Shown here in pieces: positions 12,834 through 21,969 of a DNA stretch of 61,200 bases (positions within the stretch are counted from its first letter, which is position 1; the number at the start of each line of letters is the position of its first letter). The position numbers and the translations under genes were made by a program. The stretch comes from Thermomonas sp. (GTDB taxonomy: Bacteria; Pseudomonadota; Gammaproteobacteria; Xanthomonadales; Xanthomonadaceae): assembly GCF_025993755.1 (NCBI RefSeq), contig NZ_JAMQHN010000119.1:1-61200 (forward strand), in the 5' to 3' direction. The notes under the pieces were generated by a model. It searched no databases. It saw only the letters and a program-made list of their open reading frames with translations, and was not told the origin of the DNA.

Positions 12834-13112
12834 ATGACTTCGCCCAGTCCCCCAACCCTGCACATCGAACTGGTTCGCGCCTGGCCGCACCGCTGCGAGC
12901 GCATCAGCGTCGAGATTGAAGCGGGATCCCGCGTCGGCGATGCGCTGGCTGCCGCCGGTTGGCGGCTTGACGACGAATTCGTTGCGCTGGCGGTATTCAG
13001 CCAACCGGCCGTCGAGGCGACCGCGCTGCACGACGGCGACCGCATCGAACTCCTACGCGAGCTGCGGCTGGATCCGATGGCGGCCAGACGTCGCCGGGCG
13101 AAAAAAGCCTGA
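12834..13112 (+). CDS. rnfH: RnfH family ubiquitin-fold protein
   Basis: A small beta-grasp protein of the RnfH/RatB (UPF0125) family, function poorly defined. The 92 residues show the family pattern HIELVRAWPHRCERISVEIEAG, VGDALAAAGW and LHDGDRIELLRELRLDP with a basic tail. Start at ATG 12834; the longer frame runs back into smpB. In many relatives ratA lies between smpB and rnfH. Here only 54 nt separate the divergent genes, so ratA is absent from this place. Confidence 0.85.
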   Translation: MTSPSPPTLHIELVRAWPHRCERISVEIEAGSRVGDALAAAGWRLDDEFVALAVFSQPAVEATALHDGDRIELLRELRLDPMAARRRRAKKA

Positions 13113-13195
13113 GGGGTCGGTATCGCCTGAAACTTGTCAGCGCACCGCCCCGAGGCAACGCGGGTCAAACCAGCTTTGCCTCAATCTGCAACAGC

Positions 13196-13600
13196 TTACT
13201 GGCGTCGCCGCCTCTTGTTCTCGGCATCCGGATTCAGATTCGGGCCGTAGTAGCGAATCACGTCGCGCGAGAGCTGGGCATCCCTCTCCGGGAAATACTC
13301 GCCTTCCCAGCGTACCAGCCGATCGTTGTCGAACCACAGCGTCAGGTTCTTGACCTGTGTCTGGTCACGCCGGCCCACGCGTTCGGTCGCCGTGTAATCC
13401 CAGCGGTTGTGGTGGAACGGATCGGCAATGGCAGGCGTGCCCAGCAGCGCCAGCACCTGCTGCCGATCCATGCCGGCCTGCAGTTGTTCCACTGCAGTGG
13501 ATTCGAGCAGATTGCCCTGGAACACCGGCTGCCGATACAGATAGCTGCAGCCGCTCGCCAGCAGGCTCGCGAGAAGGACGGGAAGCAGGGCGTTGCGCAT
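13196..13600 (-). CDS. bamE: Outer membrane assembly lipoprotein BamE
   Basis: Lipoprotein of the BAM complex that inserts beta-barrels into the outer membrane. The 134 residues start with a lipoprotein signal peptide ending in LLASGC (lipidated Cys18), then the SmpA/OmlA domain: YRQPVFQGN, GMDRQQVLALLGTP, DPFHHNRWDYTATER and LTLWFDNDRLVRWEG. Start at ATG 13600; the longer open frame to 13657 would put 19 residues before the signal peptide. Divergent from fur with 157 nt between, the usual bamE-fur arrangement. Confidence 0.92.
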   Translation of the reverse strand: MRNALLPVLLASLLASGCSYLYRQPVFQGNLLESTAVEQLQAGMDRQQVLALLGTPAIADPFHHNRWDYTATERVGRRDQTQVKNLTLWFDNDRLVRWEGEYFPERDAQLSRDVIRYYGPNLNPDAENKRRRRQ

Positions 13601-13757
13601 CGGCGGGGCGGGGCAGTGGCGGAACGCCGATGATACACTGCCTGCGGCCGTCATCATTCAATTCGCAAGGAACCGCCAGTCGCCGCGGCGTTCCGAACGG
13701 GATGACTTGGGCACCCCTTGGATTGAACTGCGCAGCCTGCGCACGGAGGAGAGGTCG

Positions 13758-14156
13758 ATGCCGCGGGATCTTCGCAAGGTCGGTCTGAAGGTGACACATC
13801 CCCGCCTGCGCATTCTGGAACTGCTCGAGCACGCAAAGCCGCGCCACATGACTGCGGAAGACATCTATCGCCAGCTCCTGGCCAGCGGTGAGGAGATCGG
13901 GCTGGCCACCATCTACCGCGTGCTGATGCAATTCGAATCGGCCGGCCTCGTGCTCAAGCACAACTTCGAGGGCGGCACGGCCGTTTACGAGCTGGACCGC
14001 GGCGAGCACCACGATCACATGGTCGATGTCGAAACCGGCAAGGTTGTCGAGTTCCACAACGACGAGATCGAAGCCCTGCAGAACCGGATTGCCGGTGCCC
14101 ACGGCTATGAGATCGTGGATCACGCGCTGGTGCTGTACGTCCGCAAGAAGCACTGA
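13758..14156 (+). CDS. fur: Ferric uptake regulator
   Basis: Fe(II)-dependent repressor of iron uptake genes. The 132-residue protein has the winged-helix domain (GLKVTHPRLRILELLE; IGLATIYRVLMQFESAGLV) and the dimerisation/metal domain (DRGEHHDHMVDVETGKVVEF). The CxxC found in E. coli Fur after HHDH is replaced by DVETG, and the C-terminus stops at YVRKKH, as in Pseudomonas-type Fur; this is normal for the group. GGAGGAGAGG precedes the ATG. Probably autoregulated in the shared region with bamE, although no perfect Fur box was found. Confidence 0.95.
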   Translation: MPRDLRKVGLKVTHPRLRILELLEHAKPRHMTAEDIYRQLLASGEEIGLATIYRVLMQFESAGLVLKHNFEGGTAVYELDRGEHHDHMVDVETGKVVEFHNDEIEALQNRIAGAHGYEIVDHALVLYVRKKH

Positions 14157-14165
14157 GCGCGCGGC

Positions 14166-15035
14166 TCAGAACCAGAAACGCAGGCCGGCGACCCATCCGC
14201 GGTTGTGGACCGGCTCGCCGCCGAGGCGGGCGAAGCTGGCCGTGCGGCCGAACCGGCGCGACCATTCATAGCCCACGTAGGGTGCCAGCTCGCGGCGTAC
14301 CTCGTAGCGCAGGCGCAGGCCCGCCGAGGCTTCGGACAGTCCGGCGCCCATGCCGCGCCCGGGATCGTCGCGGGCGTTCAAGGTGGCTTCGATCCGCGGC
14401 TGCAGGATGAGACGGTTGGTGAACAGCAACTCGTACTCGACCCCGGTCTGCAGCATGGCCTGCCCGCGATTGCCCAAGTACGCGGTGGCCTGCAACTCGA
14501 ACTTGTACGGCGCCAGCCCCTGGACGCCGACGGCGAGCCAGTCGCGCGATCCGCCTTGCCAGGCGTCATGTCGAAGCCCCACCAGAACGTCCCACCAGGC
14601 ATCGACCGGGGTGCCCCACAGGGCTTCCAGCTTCGAGGTGGTCCGACCCTGCGCGCGCTGACCTTCGCTGCGCAGCCACAGCCGGCCGCGATCGTGGCCG
14701 ATCCAGAACCGGCCGTCCCAAGCGAGACCGTCGCCCTGCACGTGCTCCAGCCGATCCATCTGCAGCGTCCAGACCAGCGGATCGGCATGGTCGTCATGCG
14801 CCTGCAGCGGCGGGAATGCTGCCGCACGGTCGGCGTCGGTGAGGGCAGGGGGACGGTAGCCGGTGTCCGCGCCATCATCCGAAGACGATGGCGCCTCCTG
14901 CGCATCGTGCAACGTGACGCGGGCCTCGTCGTGCATCGGCGGCATGCCGTGCATCGCGTGGCCGGCGTGGTCCTGTGCCCCGGCAAGGCCGGCAAACAGC
15001 AGCAGTGCGAGTGCGAATGACGTGCGCATGCTCAT
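14166..15035 (-). CDS. copB: Copper resistance outer membrane protein CopB
   Basis: Predicted outer membrane beta-barrel acting with the periplasmic oxidase CopA in copper resistance. The 289-residue protein has a signal peptide (to about residue 20, GLAGAQDHAG), a His/Met-rich segment (HAGHAMHGMPPMHDEA) that may bind copper, and a C-terminal barrel ending in an aromatic residue (RFWF), as outer membrane proteins do. Start at ATG 15035 overlaps the copA stop by 4 nt, showing translational coupling. Last gene of copZ-copA-copB. Confidence 0.9.
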   Translation of the reverse strand: MSMRTSFALALLLFAGLAGAQDHAGHAMHGMPPMHDEARVTLHDAQEAPSSSDDGADTGYRPPALTDADRAAAFPPLQAHDDHADPLVWTLQMDRLEHVQGDGLAWDGRFWIGHDRGRLWLRSEGQRAQGRTTSKLEALWGTPVDAWWDVLVGLRHDAWQGGSRDWLAVGVQGLAPYKFELQATAYLGNRGQAMLQTGVEYELLFTNRLILQPRIEATLNARDDPGRGMGAGLSEASAGLRLRYEVRRELAPYVGYEWSRRFGRTASFARLGGEPVHNRGWVAGLRFWF

Positions 15036-16759
15036 TCCTCCACCCGCACTTCGCGCATCATCCCGCCTTCCATGTGCAGCAGCATGTGGCAGTGGAAAGC
15101 CCAGCGCCCGAGCGCGTCGGCGGTGACCCGCAGGCTGCGCCGGCTGCCGGGCGGCACGGCGACGGTGTGCTTTCGCACCAGGAAACCGCCGTCGGCATCC
15201 TCGACGTCGCTCCACATGCCGTGGAGGTGGATCGGGTGCTCCATCATGGTGTCGTTCACCAGCACCAACCGGACGCGCTCGCCGTAGCGCAGGCGGATCG
15301 GCTCGGCGTCGGCGAAGCGGATGCCGTCGAAGCCCCAGGTGAAGCGTTCCATGTTTCCGGTCAGGTGCAACTCGATGGTGCGCGACGGTTCACGATCGTC
15401 CTGCGGTGGGTGCAGGCTGTGCAGATCGGCATGGCGCAGCACGCGGCGGCCGTTGTCGCGCAGGCCCACGCCCGGATCGTCCAGCCGCGGCGTCGGCGTT
15501 ATGGTCTGCATGTCGACGTCGGGGTTGCCGGTTTCGCTGGCCGGATGCGTCTGCATGGCGCCGGCGTGGTGCATGCCGTGGTCCATGCCCGGCATGTCCA
15601 TCATCGCCGTGTCGTCGCCGCTCGCCGCCATCGGCATCGCCATCCCGCCGTGGCCCATGTCCGCCATGGACAGCAGCGGCCGTGGGTCCAGCGGCGGGAT
15701 CGACGCCTGCATCCCGAGCCGCGGCGCCAGAGTGATGCGGGTGTAGCCGCTGCGATCCATCGCCTGCGCGAACACCGTGTAGGCGTCGACATCGGTGGGC
15801 TGGACGATCACGTCGTAGGTCTCCGCCGGGGCGATGCGAAATTCCTCGATGGTCACCGGTTCCACCGGCTGGCCGTCGGCGGCGACCACGGTCAGGTTCA
15901 GGCCCGGGATGCGGACGTCGAAGAAGGTCATCGCCGCGCCGTTGATGAAGCGCAGCCGCACCTGCTCGCCGGGGGCGAACAGGGCGGTCCAGTTCTGCGC
16001 GGCGGTGTGGCCGTTGGCGAGATAGGTGTAGGTGTTGCCGTTGACATCGGCCAGGTCGGTGGGGCTCATCCGCATCGCGCCCCAGGCCAGACGGTCGTCG
16101 ACCGTCGCCCGCAGGCCGTCACGGCGCGCATCGCGCAGGAAATCGACCAGCGTGCGCTGGTGCAGGTTGTCGTAGTCGCTGCGCTTCTTCATGCGCGCGA
16201 ACAGGCGCTTTGGCGCCAGATCGGTCCAGTCCGACAGCAGCACCACGTAGTCGCGCTCGCAGGACAGCGGATCGGGACCGATCGGGTCGATGATGATCGG
16301 CCCCAGCAGTCCGGCCTGTTCCTGCAGGCTGGAATGGCTGTGGTACCAGTAGGTGCCGCTCTGCCGCAGTTTGAAGCGGTACAGGTAATCCTCGCCCGGC
16401 GCGATGCCGTCGAAGCTTATGCCCGGCACGCCGTCCATGTTGGCCGGCAGCAGCAGGCCGTGCCAGTGGATCGAACTGGCCTCGTCGAGATGGTTGCGCA
16501 CGCGGATCTGCACGCTGTCGCCTTCGCGCCAGCGCAGCACCGGGCCGGGCAGCAGGCCGTTGACGGTAAACGCCGGCACCGTCCTGCCGGTGACATTGAC
16601 CGGCGAGCGGGCAAGCTGGAGGTCGAAGTGGCTGCCCGCCAGCACCGTCGGCTGATCCGGGGACGCTAGCGCCCATGCCGGGCGCAGACCCAGCGCGGCG
16701 GTGCCGAAGGTCAGGCCGCGCAGCAGCCGACGGCGGTCGGGATCGTCCGGTCGGGTCAT
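15032..16759 (-). CDS. copA: CopA family multicopper oxidase
   Basis: Periplasmic multicopper oxidase, thought to oxidise Cu(I) to the less toxic Cu(II). The 575-residue protein starts with a Tat signal (DRRRLLRGLTFG). Copper-site motifs are SSIHWHGLLLP and YWYHSHS in the first cupredoxin domain and HPIHLHGMW plus AFHCHMLLHMEGGM in the last. A Met/His-rich stretch in the middle (MADMGHGGMAMPM; MMDMPGMDHGMHHAG) probably binds extra copper. Start at ATG 16759, since the open frame's TTG at 16765 lies inside the preceding gene. It follows copZ with 2 nt between. Confidence 0.94.
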   Translation of the reverse strand: MTRPDDPDRRRLLRGLTFGTAALGLRPAWALASPDQPTVLAGSHFDLQLARSPVNVTGRTVPAFTVNGLLPGPVLRWREGDSVQIRVRNHLDEASSIHWHGLLLPANMDGVPGISFDGIAPGEDYLYRFKLRQSGTYWYHSHSSLQEQAGLLGPIIIDPIGPDPLSCERDYVVLLSDWTDLAPKRLFARMKKRSDYDNLHQRTLVDFLRDARRDGLRATVDDRLAWGAMRMSPTDLADVNGNTYTYLANGHTAAQNWTALFAPGEQVRLRFINGAAMTFFDVRIPGLNLTVVAADGQPVEPVTIEEFRIAPAETYDVIVQPTDVDAYTVFAQAMDRSGYTRITLAPRLGMQASIPPLDPRPLLSMADMGHGGMAMPMAASGDDTAMMDMPGMDHGMHHAGAMQTHPASETGNPDVDMQTITPTPRLDDPGVGLRDNGRRVLRHADLHSLHPPQDDREPSRTIELHLTGNMERFTWGFDGIRFADAEPIRLRYGERVRLVLVNDTMMEHPIHLHGMWSDVEDADGGFLVRKHTVAVPPGSRRSLRVTADALGRWAFHCHMLLHMEGGMMREVRVEE

Positions 16760-16761
16760 GG

Positions 16762-16968
16762 TCAACCGGCGGCCGCGAGCAGGGTGGCCGGGTAGTCGGC
16801 CTCCGCCAGCGCCGCGATGGCCGCTTCGGCATCGAAATGACCGTCGGCGCGCACCTCGCCGCTGGCAAGGTCGACCGTGACCTCAGCTGCCGGATCGAGC
16901 GCCCGCAGGGCCCGGGTGACCGCATTGACGCAGTGCTGGCAGCTCATGTTGTCGACTTTCAGGCGCAT
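16762..16968 (-). CDS. copZ: Heavy-metal-associated (HMA) copper chaperone
   Basis: A 68-residue ferredoxin-like HMA domain with the metal-binding motif MSCQHC at about residues 8-13, a cytosolic Cu(I) carrier of the CopZ/Atx1 type. It is the first gene of copZ-copA-copB, directly behind a MerR-type promoter and divergent from the copper ATPase, to which it probably delivers copper. Specificity for copper is inferred from context. Confidence 0.88.
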   Translation of the reverse strand: MRLKVDNMSCQHCVNAVTRALRALDPAAEVTVDLASGEVRADGHFDAEAAIAALAEADYPATLLAAAG

Positions 16969-16998
16969 TGAAATCTCCGTAGCGGGTTGACGGCAGCG

Positions 16999-17029
16999 AG
17001 TGTCCGGCTTTCCACCATGGGAAGGTCAA
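16999..17029 (-). promoter_or_regulatory. CueR-type promoter of copZ-copA-copB
   Basis: On the minus strand a -35 TTGACC (17024-17029) and a -10 GACACT (16999-17004) are separated by 19 bp. This overlong spacer is the mark of MerR-family control. The spacer begins with TTCC and contains GGAA, so the CueR-like dyad ACCTTCC-N6-GGAAAGC covers the promoter. The cueR gene lies downstream of the divergent ATPase gene. Confidence 0.75.
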
Positions 17030-17044
17030 GCGCCCGGATGGCCG

Positions 17045-17075
17045 TTGACATTCCAATCATGGCAAGGATGACACT
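17045..17075 (+). promoter_or_regulatory. CueR-type promoter of the copper ATPase gene
   Basis: TTGACA (17045-17050) and GACACT (17070-17075) are separated by 19 bp, again the MerR-family spacing. The dyad is less perfect than in the divergent copy (CATTCC...GGCAAGG). The two overlong promoters fire in opposite directions 15 nt apart, so one regulator can open both. Confidence 0.7.
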
Positions 17076-17104
17076 CTTCGCATCGCCCGGATCGGACCAC
17101 GACG

Positions 17105-19525
17105 ATGTCACCGGAAGCACCGCTGAAATTGGCCATCGAGGGCATGACCTGCGCCTCCTGCGTCGCGCGCGTTGAAAAAGCCCTGCGCAAGATCCCCGGC
17201 GTGCGCGACGCCAGCGTCAACCTGGCCACCGAGACCGCCACCGTGGACGCGCCTGAAGTGGCGCCGGACACGCTACTTCAGGCGGTGACGCAGGCCGGCT
17301 ACGGCGTGGCGACCGCACAGGCCACGCTGGCCATCGAGGGCATGACCTGCGCCTCCTGCGTGGGGCGGGTGGAAAAGGCGCTGCGCAAGGTGCCCGGCGT
17401 GCTGGAGACCAGCGTGAACCTCGCCACGGAGACCGCGCGGGTGCGGATGCTGGCCGGCACGCCGCTGGCGGCGCTGCACGCGGCGGTGGCCGGGGCCGGC
17501 TACGCGGTCAAGGTGGACGCGCCGATTGCCGGCGATGCTCCGACGGCAACCCCGACGCACACCCGCGAAGCCCGACACCTGGCGCTGGCCGCCGCGTTGT
17601 CCTTCCCGCTGCTGCTGCCGATGCTGTTGATGCCGCTGGGCATCCACTGGCAACTGCCAGGCTGGGCGCAATGGCTGCTGGCCACCCCCGTGCAGTTCTG
17701 GCTGGGCGCACGCTTCTACCGCGCCGGCTGGGGCGCGCTCAAGGCCGGCAGCGGGAACATGGACCTGCTGGTCGCGCTGGGCACCAGCGCGGGCTACGGG
17801 CTGAGCCTTTACAACCTGCTGCTGGACGGGCTGGGGCAGGGCGGGGCGCCGCTGTACTTCGAATCCTCGGCAGTCATCATCACCCTGATCCTGCTCGGCA
17901 AGTGGCTGGAAGCGCGCGCCAGGCGCCAGGCGACCGACGCCATCCGCGCCCTGCAGGCGCTGCGCCCGGCAACGGCGCGGGTGCTGCGCGAGGGCGTCGA
18001 GGTCGAATGGCCCGTCGATCAGGTGCAGCCTGGCGAGACCGTGGTGGTGCGCCCCGGCGAACGCATCCCGGTGGACGGCAGGGTGCTCGACGGCAGCAGC
18101 CACTGCGACGAATCCCTGCTCACCGGCGAATCGCTGCCGGTGCCGAAGGCGCCGGGCGATGCGGTCACCGGCGGCGCGGTGAACGGGGAGGGACGGCTGC
18201 ACGTGCAGGTCACCGCCGTCGGCGCCGAGTCGGTGCTGGCGCGCATCGTGCGACTGGTGGAAGACGCCCAGGCAAAGAAGGCGCCGATCCAGCGCATCGT
18301 CGACCGCGTCAGCGCGGTGTTCGTGCCGGCCGTGGTGGCCATCGCCGGGCTGACCCTGCTGGCATGGGGCGTGGCGAGTGGCGACTGGCCCCAGGCGCTG
18401 CTCAACGCGGTGGCGGTGCTGGTCATCGCCTGTCCCTGCGCGCTGGGCCTGGCCACCCCGACCGCGGTGATGGCCGGCACCGGCGTCGCCGCGAAGGCCG
18501 GGATCCTGATCAAGGACGTCGAGGCGCTGGAGCACACCCGGCGCCTGCGCAGCCTCGCCTTCGACAAGACCGGCACGCTCACCGCCGGCAAGCCGCGCCT
18601 GATGCAGATGACTGCATTTGATGGCGACGACGACGCGCTGCTGGCACAGGCGGCGGCGCTGCAAGCCGGCAGCGAGCATCCACTGGCACACGCGGTGCTG
18701 GAAGCGGCGCGATCGCGCGGGCTTGCCATGTCCGCAGCCGAGGAGGTGGCTGCGGTGGCGGGGAAGGGCGTGCGTGGCCGCGTCGGAGCGCGGACGCTGG
18801 CCCTGGGTCATGCGCGCTGGATGGGCGAACTCGGAGTCGACCTCGAACCCGGTGCGGCTGGCGCGAGCGCGGCCTCCACAGCGGGCTGGACGCAGTCCTG
18901 GCTGGCGGAAGAGACCGGCGCAGGTTGGAGGCTGCTCGGCCTGTTCGCCTTCGGCGACGCCCCGCGCCCGGAAGCGCCTGCGGCGATCGCCGATCTGCAT
19001 GCGCTGGGCCTGCGCACGGTGATGCTCTCCGGCGACAACCGTGCCGCTGCGGCGGCGGTGGCCGCCCAGGTCGGGATCGCCGAAGCGGACGTGAATGCCG
19101 AACTGCTGCCCGCCGACAAGGTCGAAGCGATACGCGCGTTGGGCCTTGCCGGGCCGGTCGGCATGGTGGGCGACGGCCTCAACGACGCGCCGGCGCTGGC
19201 GGCCGCGACGGTCGGTTTCGCCATGGGCAGCGGCACCGACGTGGCGATGCACGCCGCCGGCATCACCCTGATGCGGCCCGATCCGCGACTGGTGGCCGAT
19301 GCCATCGACATTTCCCGCCGCACCGTGCGCAAGATCCACCAGAACCTGTTCTGGGCCTTCATCTACAACGTGATCGGCATCCCGCTGGCGGCGTTGGGGA
19401 TGCTCGACCCGATGGTCGCCGGCGCGGCGATGGCGGCATCGAGCGTCAGCGTCGTCGGCAACGCCCTGCTGCTGCGGCGCTGGTCGCCGAGAGCACGCAC
19501 TACCACCGGAGCAACCAGCCCATGA
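17105..19525 (+). CDS. copA: Cu(I)-exporting P1B-type ATPase
   Basis: Pumps cytosolic Cu(I) out using ATP. The 806 residues hold two N-terminal HMA domains (GMTCASC, Cys16/19 and Cys82/85), then a membrane domain with the transport motif CPC at residues 443-445 (IACPCALG), the phosphorylation site DKTGT (Asp487), the nucleotide-binding HP dipeptide (SEHPLAHA), and [11 protein letters not shown]. The last helices carry [13 protein letters not shown] (the MxxSS of Cu(I) pumps). Named copA here in the ATPase sense; note that the neighbouring oxidase carries the same symbol by convention. Its stop overlaps the cueR start by 4 nt, so the two are one operon. Confidence 0.95.
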   Translation: MSPEAPLKLAIEGMTCASCVARVEKALRKIPGVRDASVNLATETATVDAPEVAPDTLLQAVTQAGYGVATAQATLAIEGMTCASCVGRVEKALRKVPGVLETSVNLATETARVRMLAGTPLAALHAAVAGAGYAVKVDAPIAGDAPTATPTHTREARHLALAAALSFPLLLPMLLMPLGIHWQLPGWAQWLLATPVQFWLGARFYRAGWGALKAGSGNMDLLVALGTSAGYGLSLYNLLLDGLGQGGAPLYFESSAVIITLILLGKWLEARARRQATDAIRALQALRPATARVLREGVEVEWPVDQVQPGETVVVRPGERIPVDGRVLDGSSHCDESLLTGESLPVPKAPGDAVTGGAVNGEGRLHVQVTAVGAESVLARIVRLVEDAQAKKAPIQRIVDRVSAVFVPAVVAIAGLTLLAWGVASGDWPQALLNAVAVLVIACPCALGLATPTAVMAGTGVAAKAGILIKDVEALEHTRRLRSLAFDKTGTLTAGKPRLMQMTAFDGDDDALLAQAAALQAGSEHPLAHAVLEAARSRGLAMSAAEEVAAVAGKGVRGRVGARTLALGHARWMGELGVDLEPGAAGASAASTAGWTQSWLAEETGAGWRLLGLFAFGDAPRPEAPAAIADLHALGLRTVMLSGDNRAAAAAVAAQVGIAEADVNAELLPADKVEAIRALGLAGPVGMVGDGLNDAPALAAATVGFAMGSGTDVAMHAAGITLMRPDPRLVADAIDISRRTVRKIHQNLFWAFIYNVIGIPLAALGMLDPMVAGAAMAASSVSVVGNALLLRRWSPRARTTTGATSP

Positions 19526-20007
19526 CGACGAAACCCGCCCGCCCCGAACTGGCCCATTCATTAATGCATGGCTTTCATAACATCGGGCAAGCATCTGAAT
19601 CTAGTGGTGTTTCAACGAAGATGATTCGCCACTACGAACAGATTGGCCTGATGCCCGAAGCGGCCCGGACTTTCGCCAATTACCGCCTGTATAGCGATAC
19701 CGATCTTCATCGCCTGCGCTTCATCAAACGCGCGCGTTCGCTGGGGTTTTCACTGGACCGGATCCGCGACCTGCTGAAATTGTGGGATGACCCGCATCGT
19801 GCCAGCAGCGAGGTCAAGCGCCTTGCGCGCGCCCACGCTGCTGAACTCGGGGAAAAGATCCGTGAACTTCAATCCATGCAGCGAACCCTGGAGACGCTGG
19901 CCAAGCGATGCCACGGCGATGACCGCCCCAGTTGCCCGATTCTGGAAGACTTGGCCGAAGGCGGGGCGACATTGCTGTCCGGCCGATCGGTCTGTTCGAA
20001 AAAATGA
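19522..20007 (+). CDS. cueR: Cu(I)-responsive MerR-family regulator CueR
   Basis: Activator of copper-export genes. The 161 residues have a MerR winged helix ([23 protein letters not shown]), a dimerisation helix and a C-terminal metal loop with two cysteines spaced C-x7-C ([13 protein letters not shown]), the Cu(I)/Ag(I)-sensing pattern of CueR. ATG 19522 overlaps the ATPase stop; the ATG at 19564 (MHGFHNIGQ) is an equally good start and lies where base composition changes to more A+T-rich, so an N-terminal extension of 14 residues may be unreal. Likely controls the two 19-bp-spacer promoters at 16999-17075. Confidence 0.9.
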   Translation: MTTKPARPELAHSLMHGFHNIGQASESSGVSTKMIRHYEQIGLMPEAARTFANYRLYSDTDLHRLRFIKRARSLGFSLDRIRDLLKLWDDPHRASSEVKRLARAHAAELGEKIRELQSMQRTLETLAKRCHGDDRPSCPILEDLAEGGATLLSGRSVCSKK

Positions 20008-20110
20008 AGTAGATTCAGTTTTTTACCTATAAGAATTACAGAAATTTCTGATTGGCCGGTGCCGGACTGATGCCTACGCTATGCGGCATGGTCATGTCGA
20101 GAAGTGCAGG

Positions 20111-20533
20111 ATGCGCGGGTTGCCGCCATTGTTCATCAGAGCCGTTGCCTTGCTTGCGCTCGGCGCAGCGCAGCCGGGTCACGCCGAAACCCTGAACCGT
20201 TGCATCGGCCCCCAGGGCAGCGTCAGCTACCAGAACACGGCCTGCGGCCCGGGAAGTCGGCTGGATCGCACGCTGGACTACCGACCCGACGCGTCCCCAG
20301 CTGTTTCGCCTGAAAGCAGGCTCTACCGCTATCAGCCGCTTTACCGATCCTACTCGTCGCGATCCCGCAACCGCGGCCGTCAACACGGAGCGACAACCTC
20401 AACGCCAAGTGCCATTTGCAGCGCCGCCAAGGATCGACGGCGCGCCGAGCTGGAACGCATCGGACTGCGTCGAACTTTCGACCAACTCAGCCGGCTTGAT
20501 GCCACGGTGAGGGAGGCGTGCCACGGATATTGA
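20111..20533 (+). CDS. Secreted protein, DUF4124-like
   Basis: A 140-residue protein with a signal peptide (MRGLPPLFIRAVALLALG, cleavage near GHAET). After it comes a short domain RCIGPQGSVSYQNTACGPG resembling DUF4124 (conserved Cys pair around a Gly-rich turn), then a low-complexity basic, Tyr/Ser-rich region and a helical C-terminus. Function unknown. ATG 20081 is in frame upstream, but 20111 puts the signal peptide at the N-terminus. It is the last gene before the mobile region and is not part of the copper operon (103 nt gap). Confidence 0.6.
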   Translation: MRGLPPLFIRAVALLALGAAQPGHAETLNRCIGPQGSVSYQNTACGPGSRLDRTLDYRPDASPAVSPESRLYRYQPLYRSYSSRSRNRGRQHGATTSTPSAICSAAKDRRRAELERIGLRRTFDQLSRLDATVREACHGY

Positions 20534-20940
20534 AACGCCTTTCTTGGCCAAGAGCGTCCTTGCTCTATGACATAATAGACATTATGCGAATATCCATGCG
20601 CATGAAACTATACAGGTTCACGATGGATAACACGCAGTTGTGTCTGCCGAAGCCTTCCCTGCTGCGCATCCGCATTGTTGATGCCGCGCCAGTTCAGTAA
20701 AGCATGCTGCAACCCTGCGCACGTCCGAAAATCATGCATCAGCGCCGTCGCAGTTGGCCAAAGAATTGCTCCAATGAATCCCCCTGGCGCCAGCCGACAA
20801 ACGTCCCTTTTTCGACCAACGATCGCCCGCTTTTCGTAGTTCGTCCTAGAACACGCCCGGAAGAACGCACAACCGCCCACAACATGCCCTTGATGCTCCC
20901 ACGACTGAAGGTAGGAAGAGTGTGCGCCCAGAGCGGTGGA
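20534..20940. other. Non-coding junction between copper module and integrase island
   Basis: No gene is supported in these 407 bases. The sequence is more A+T-rich than its left neighbour and contains a small dyad CATAAT-agac-ATTATG at 20571-20586, which could be an operator or promoter element. Short open frames on both strands match nothing I recognise. This is probably the left border of acquired DNA; no flanking direct repeat was found by eye. Confidence 0.45.
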
Positions 20941-21864
20941 TCAGCCTCCTGAATCTATAGTGCGCTTTGCCCGGCGTAACTGCTTCTCTGCTTTAACAGG
21001 AGTAGCGTTGCCGCTAACTTTTCGCATGGGCTGAGCTGTCCTCTGAGCGAGTTGCGCTTCCAGTGCTTCGGCCCGGCCTGTTTGTCTTGCCAGATCTCGC
21101 TGAGCAGTCGACAGGTCGGCTTTTGCCTGCTTCAAGGCCTTTTCTAACCTCTCGCGCTCTAGGTCGCGGTCGCGTTCGACATCGCGCAGCTGTGCGCGGA
21201 ACTCTTTAACCTCCTGGCGCGAACGATCCACCTCGGCGTGAGCTCGATCCTCGACTGCGCGAGAGTGAGCAATCTGCGCCTCGCGCTCCTGACTTGCGGA
21301 CGCCCTTTCGGCCTGCAGCTGACGGTCGAGTCGGGAACGTTCTTGCTCTAGACGGCCGAGACGTTCTGCTAGGGCGGTGCGTTGCTCTGTTACGTCGGCC
21401 AGTTGGGTCTCCAGCTGGTCAGCCCTGCGCTGAGCTTCGGCCAAACGAGCCTCGGCCAGTGACCGAGCCTGATCGGAGGCAGCGCGAGCTTGGGCGGCCT
21501 CAGCGATCAGTTCAGAACCTTGACTCTGTTCCGCGGCTAGGACTGCGCGAGCCCGTTCTAGCGCTTCGTGTTCGAGGGCAAGGGCAAGGCGTGCCTGCTC
21601 GCGAGCCGTGGCCACCGCCTGCGTCCACAGCTCCCCTGCTAGACGCTGCACCGCAGCGGGTGCATCGGGGATGGCCACAGTTGGTGCTAGCGCCGCCAGC
21701 CGCTGGCCTAGTCCTGTCCACCAGTTATCTAAAAGCTTGGTGACAGTGTTTGGGGAGCCGGTGCCTAGATGTGCGCGGATGCGCTCGACGGTCGGTCGCT
21801 CACCTGCGATGACGATCGCGTCCGCGGCTGCATGGACTTGCGCTTCAGTAATGCCTCTGGCCAT
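20941..21864 (-). CDS. KfrA-like DNA-binding coiled-coil protein (copy 1)
   Basis: A 307-residue protein with an N-terminal helix-turn-helix of the KfrA_N type (ITEAQVHAAADAIVIAGERPTVERIRAHLG to about residue 50) and a long coiled coil (about 80-290) very rich in Ala, Glu, Arg and Gln. KfrA proteins of plasmids bind their own promoter and help partition or organise DNA; on integrated islands a similar role or recombination control is an inference. It is divergent from the tyrosine recombinase, 105 nt apart, with a dyad between. Two other kfrA-like genes lie at 29789-30325 (fragment) and 47228-48268; this copy is the most different in sequence. Confidence 0.85.
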   Translation of the reverse strand: MARGITEAQVHAAADAIVIAGERPTVERIRAHLGTGSPNTVTKLLDNWWTGLGQRLAALAPTVAIPDAPAAVQRLAGELWTQAVATAREQARLALALEHEALERARAVLAAEQSQGSELIAEAAQARAASDQARSLAEARLAEAQRRADQLETQLADVTEQRTALAERLGRLEQERSRLDRQLQAERASASQEREAQIAHSRAVEDRAHAEVDRSRQEVKEFRAQLRDVERDRDLERERLEKALKQAKADLSTAQRDLARQTGRAEALEAQLAQRTAQPMRKVSGNATPVKAEKQLRRAKRTIDSGG

Positions 21865-21950
21865 GGCTTGTGCCTCCCACGCGGCTGCCCTACTCTGCTG
21901 GTTTCGTACTAGCGATAAGTGATGATTATCGTGGCTATAGAATCCTATTC

Positions 21951-21964
21951 GTAGTAAATACTAC
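21951..21964. promoter_or_regulatory. Palindromic operator candidate between kfrA and integrase
   Basis: GTAGTA-AA-TACTAC, a 6+2+6 perfect dyad, 6 nt before the integrase start. A looser dyad, GATAA/TTATC, lies near 21914-21930. A+T-rich palindromes also precede the intact kfrA at 48268, suggesting KfrA autoregulation. Confidence 0.5.
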
Positions 21965-21969
21965 ATACT

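Noticed and set aside
20608-20880. A 90-codon minus-strand frame as a transposase remnant
   Set aside because: No transposase motif (DDE, HTH or tyrosine) is visible and the composition gives no support.
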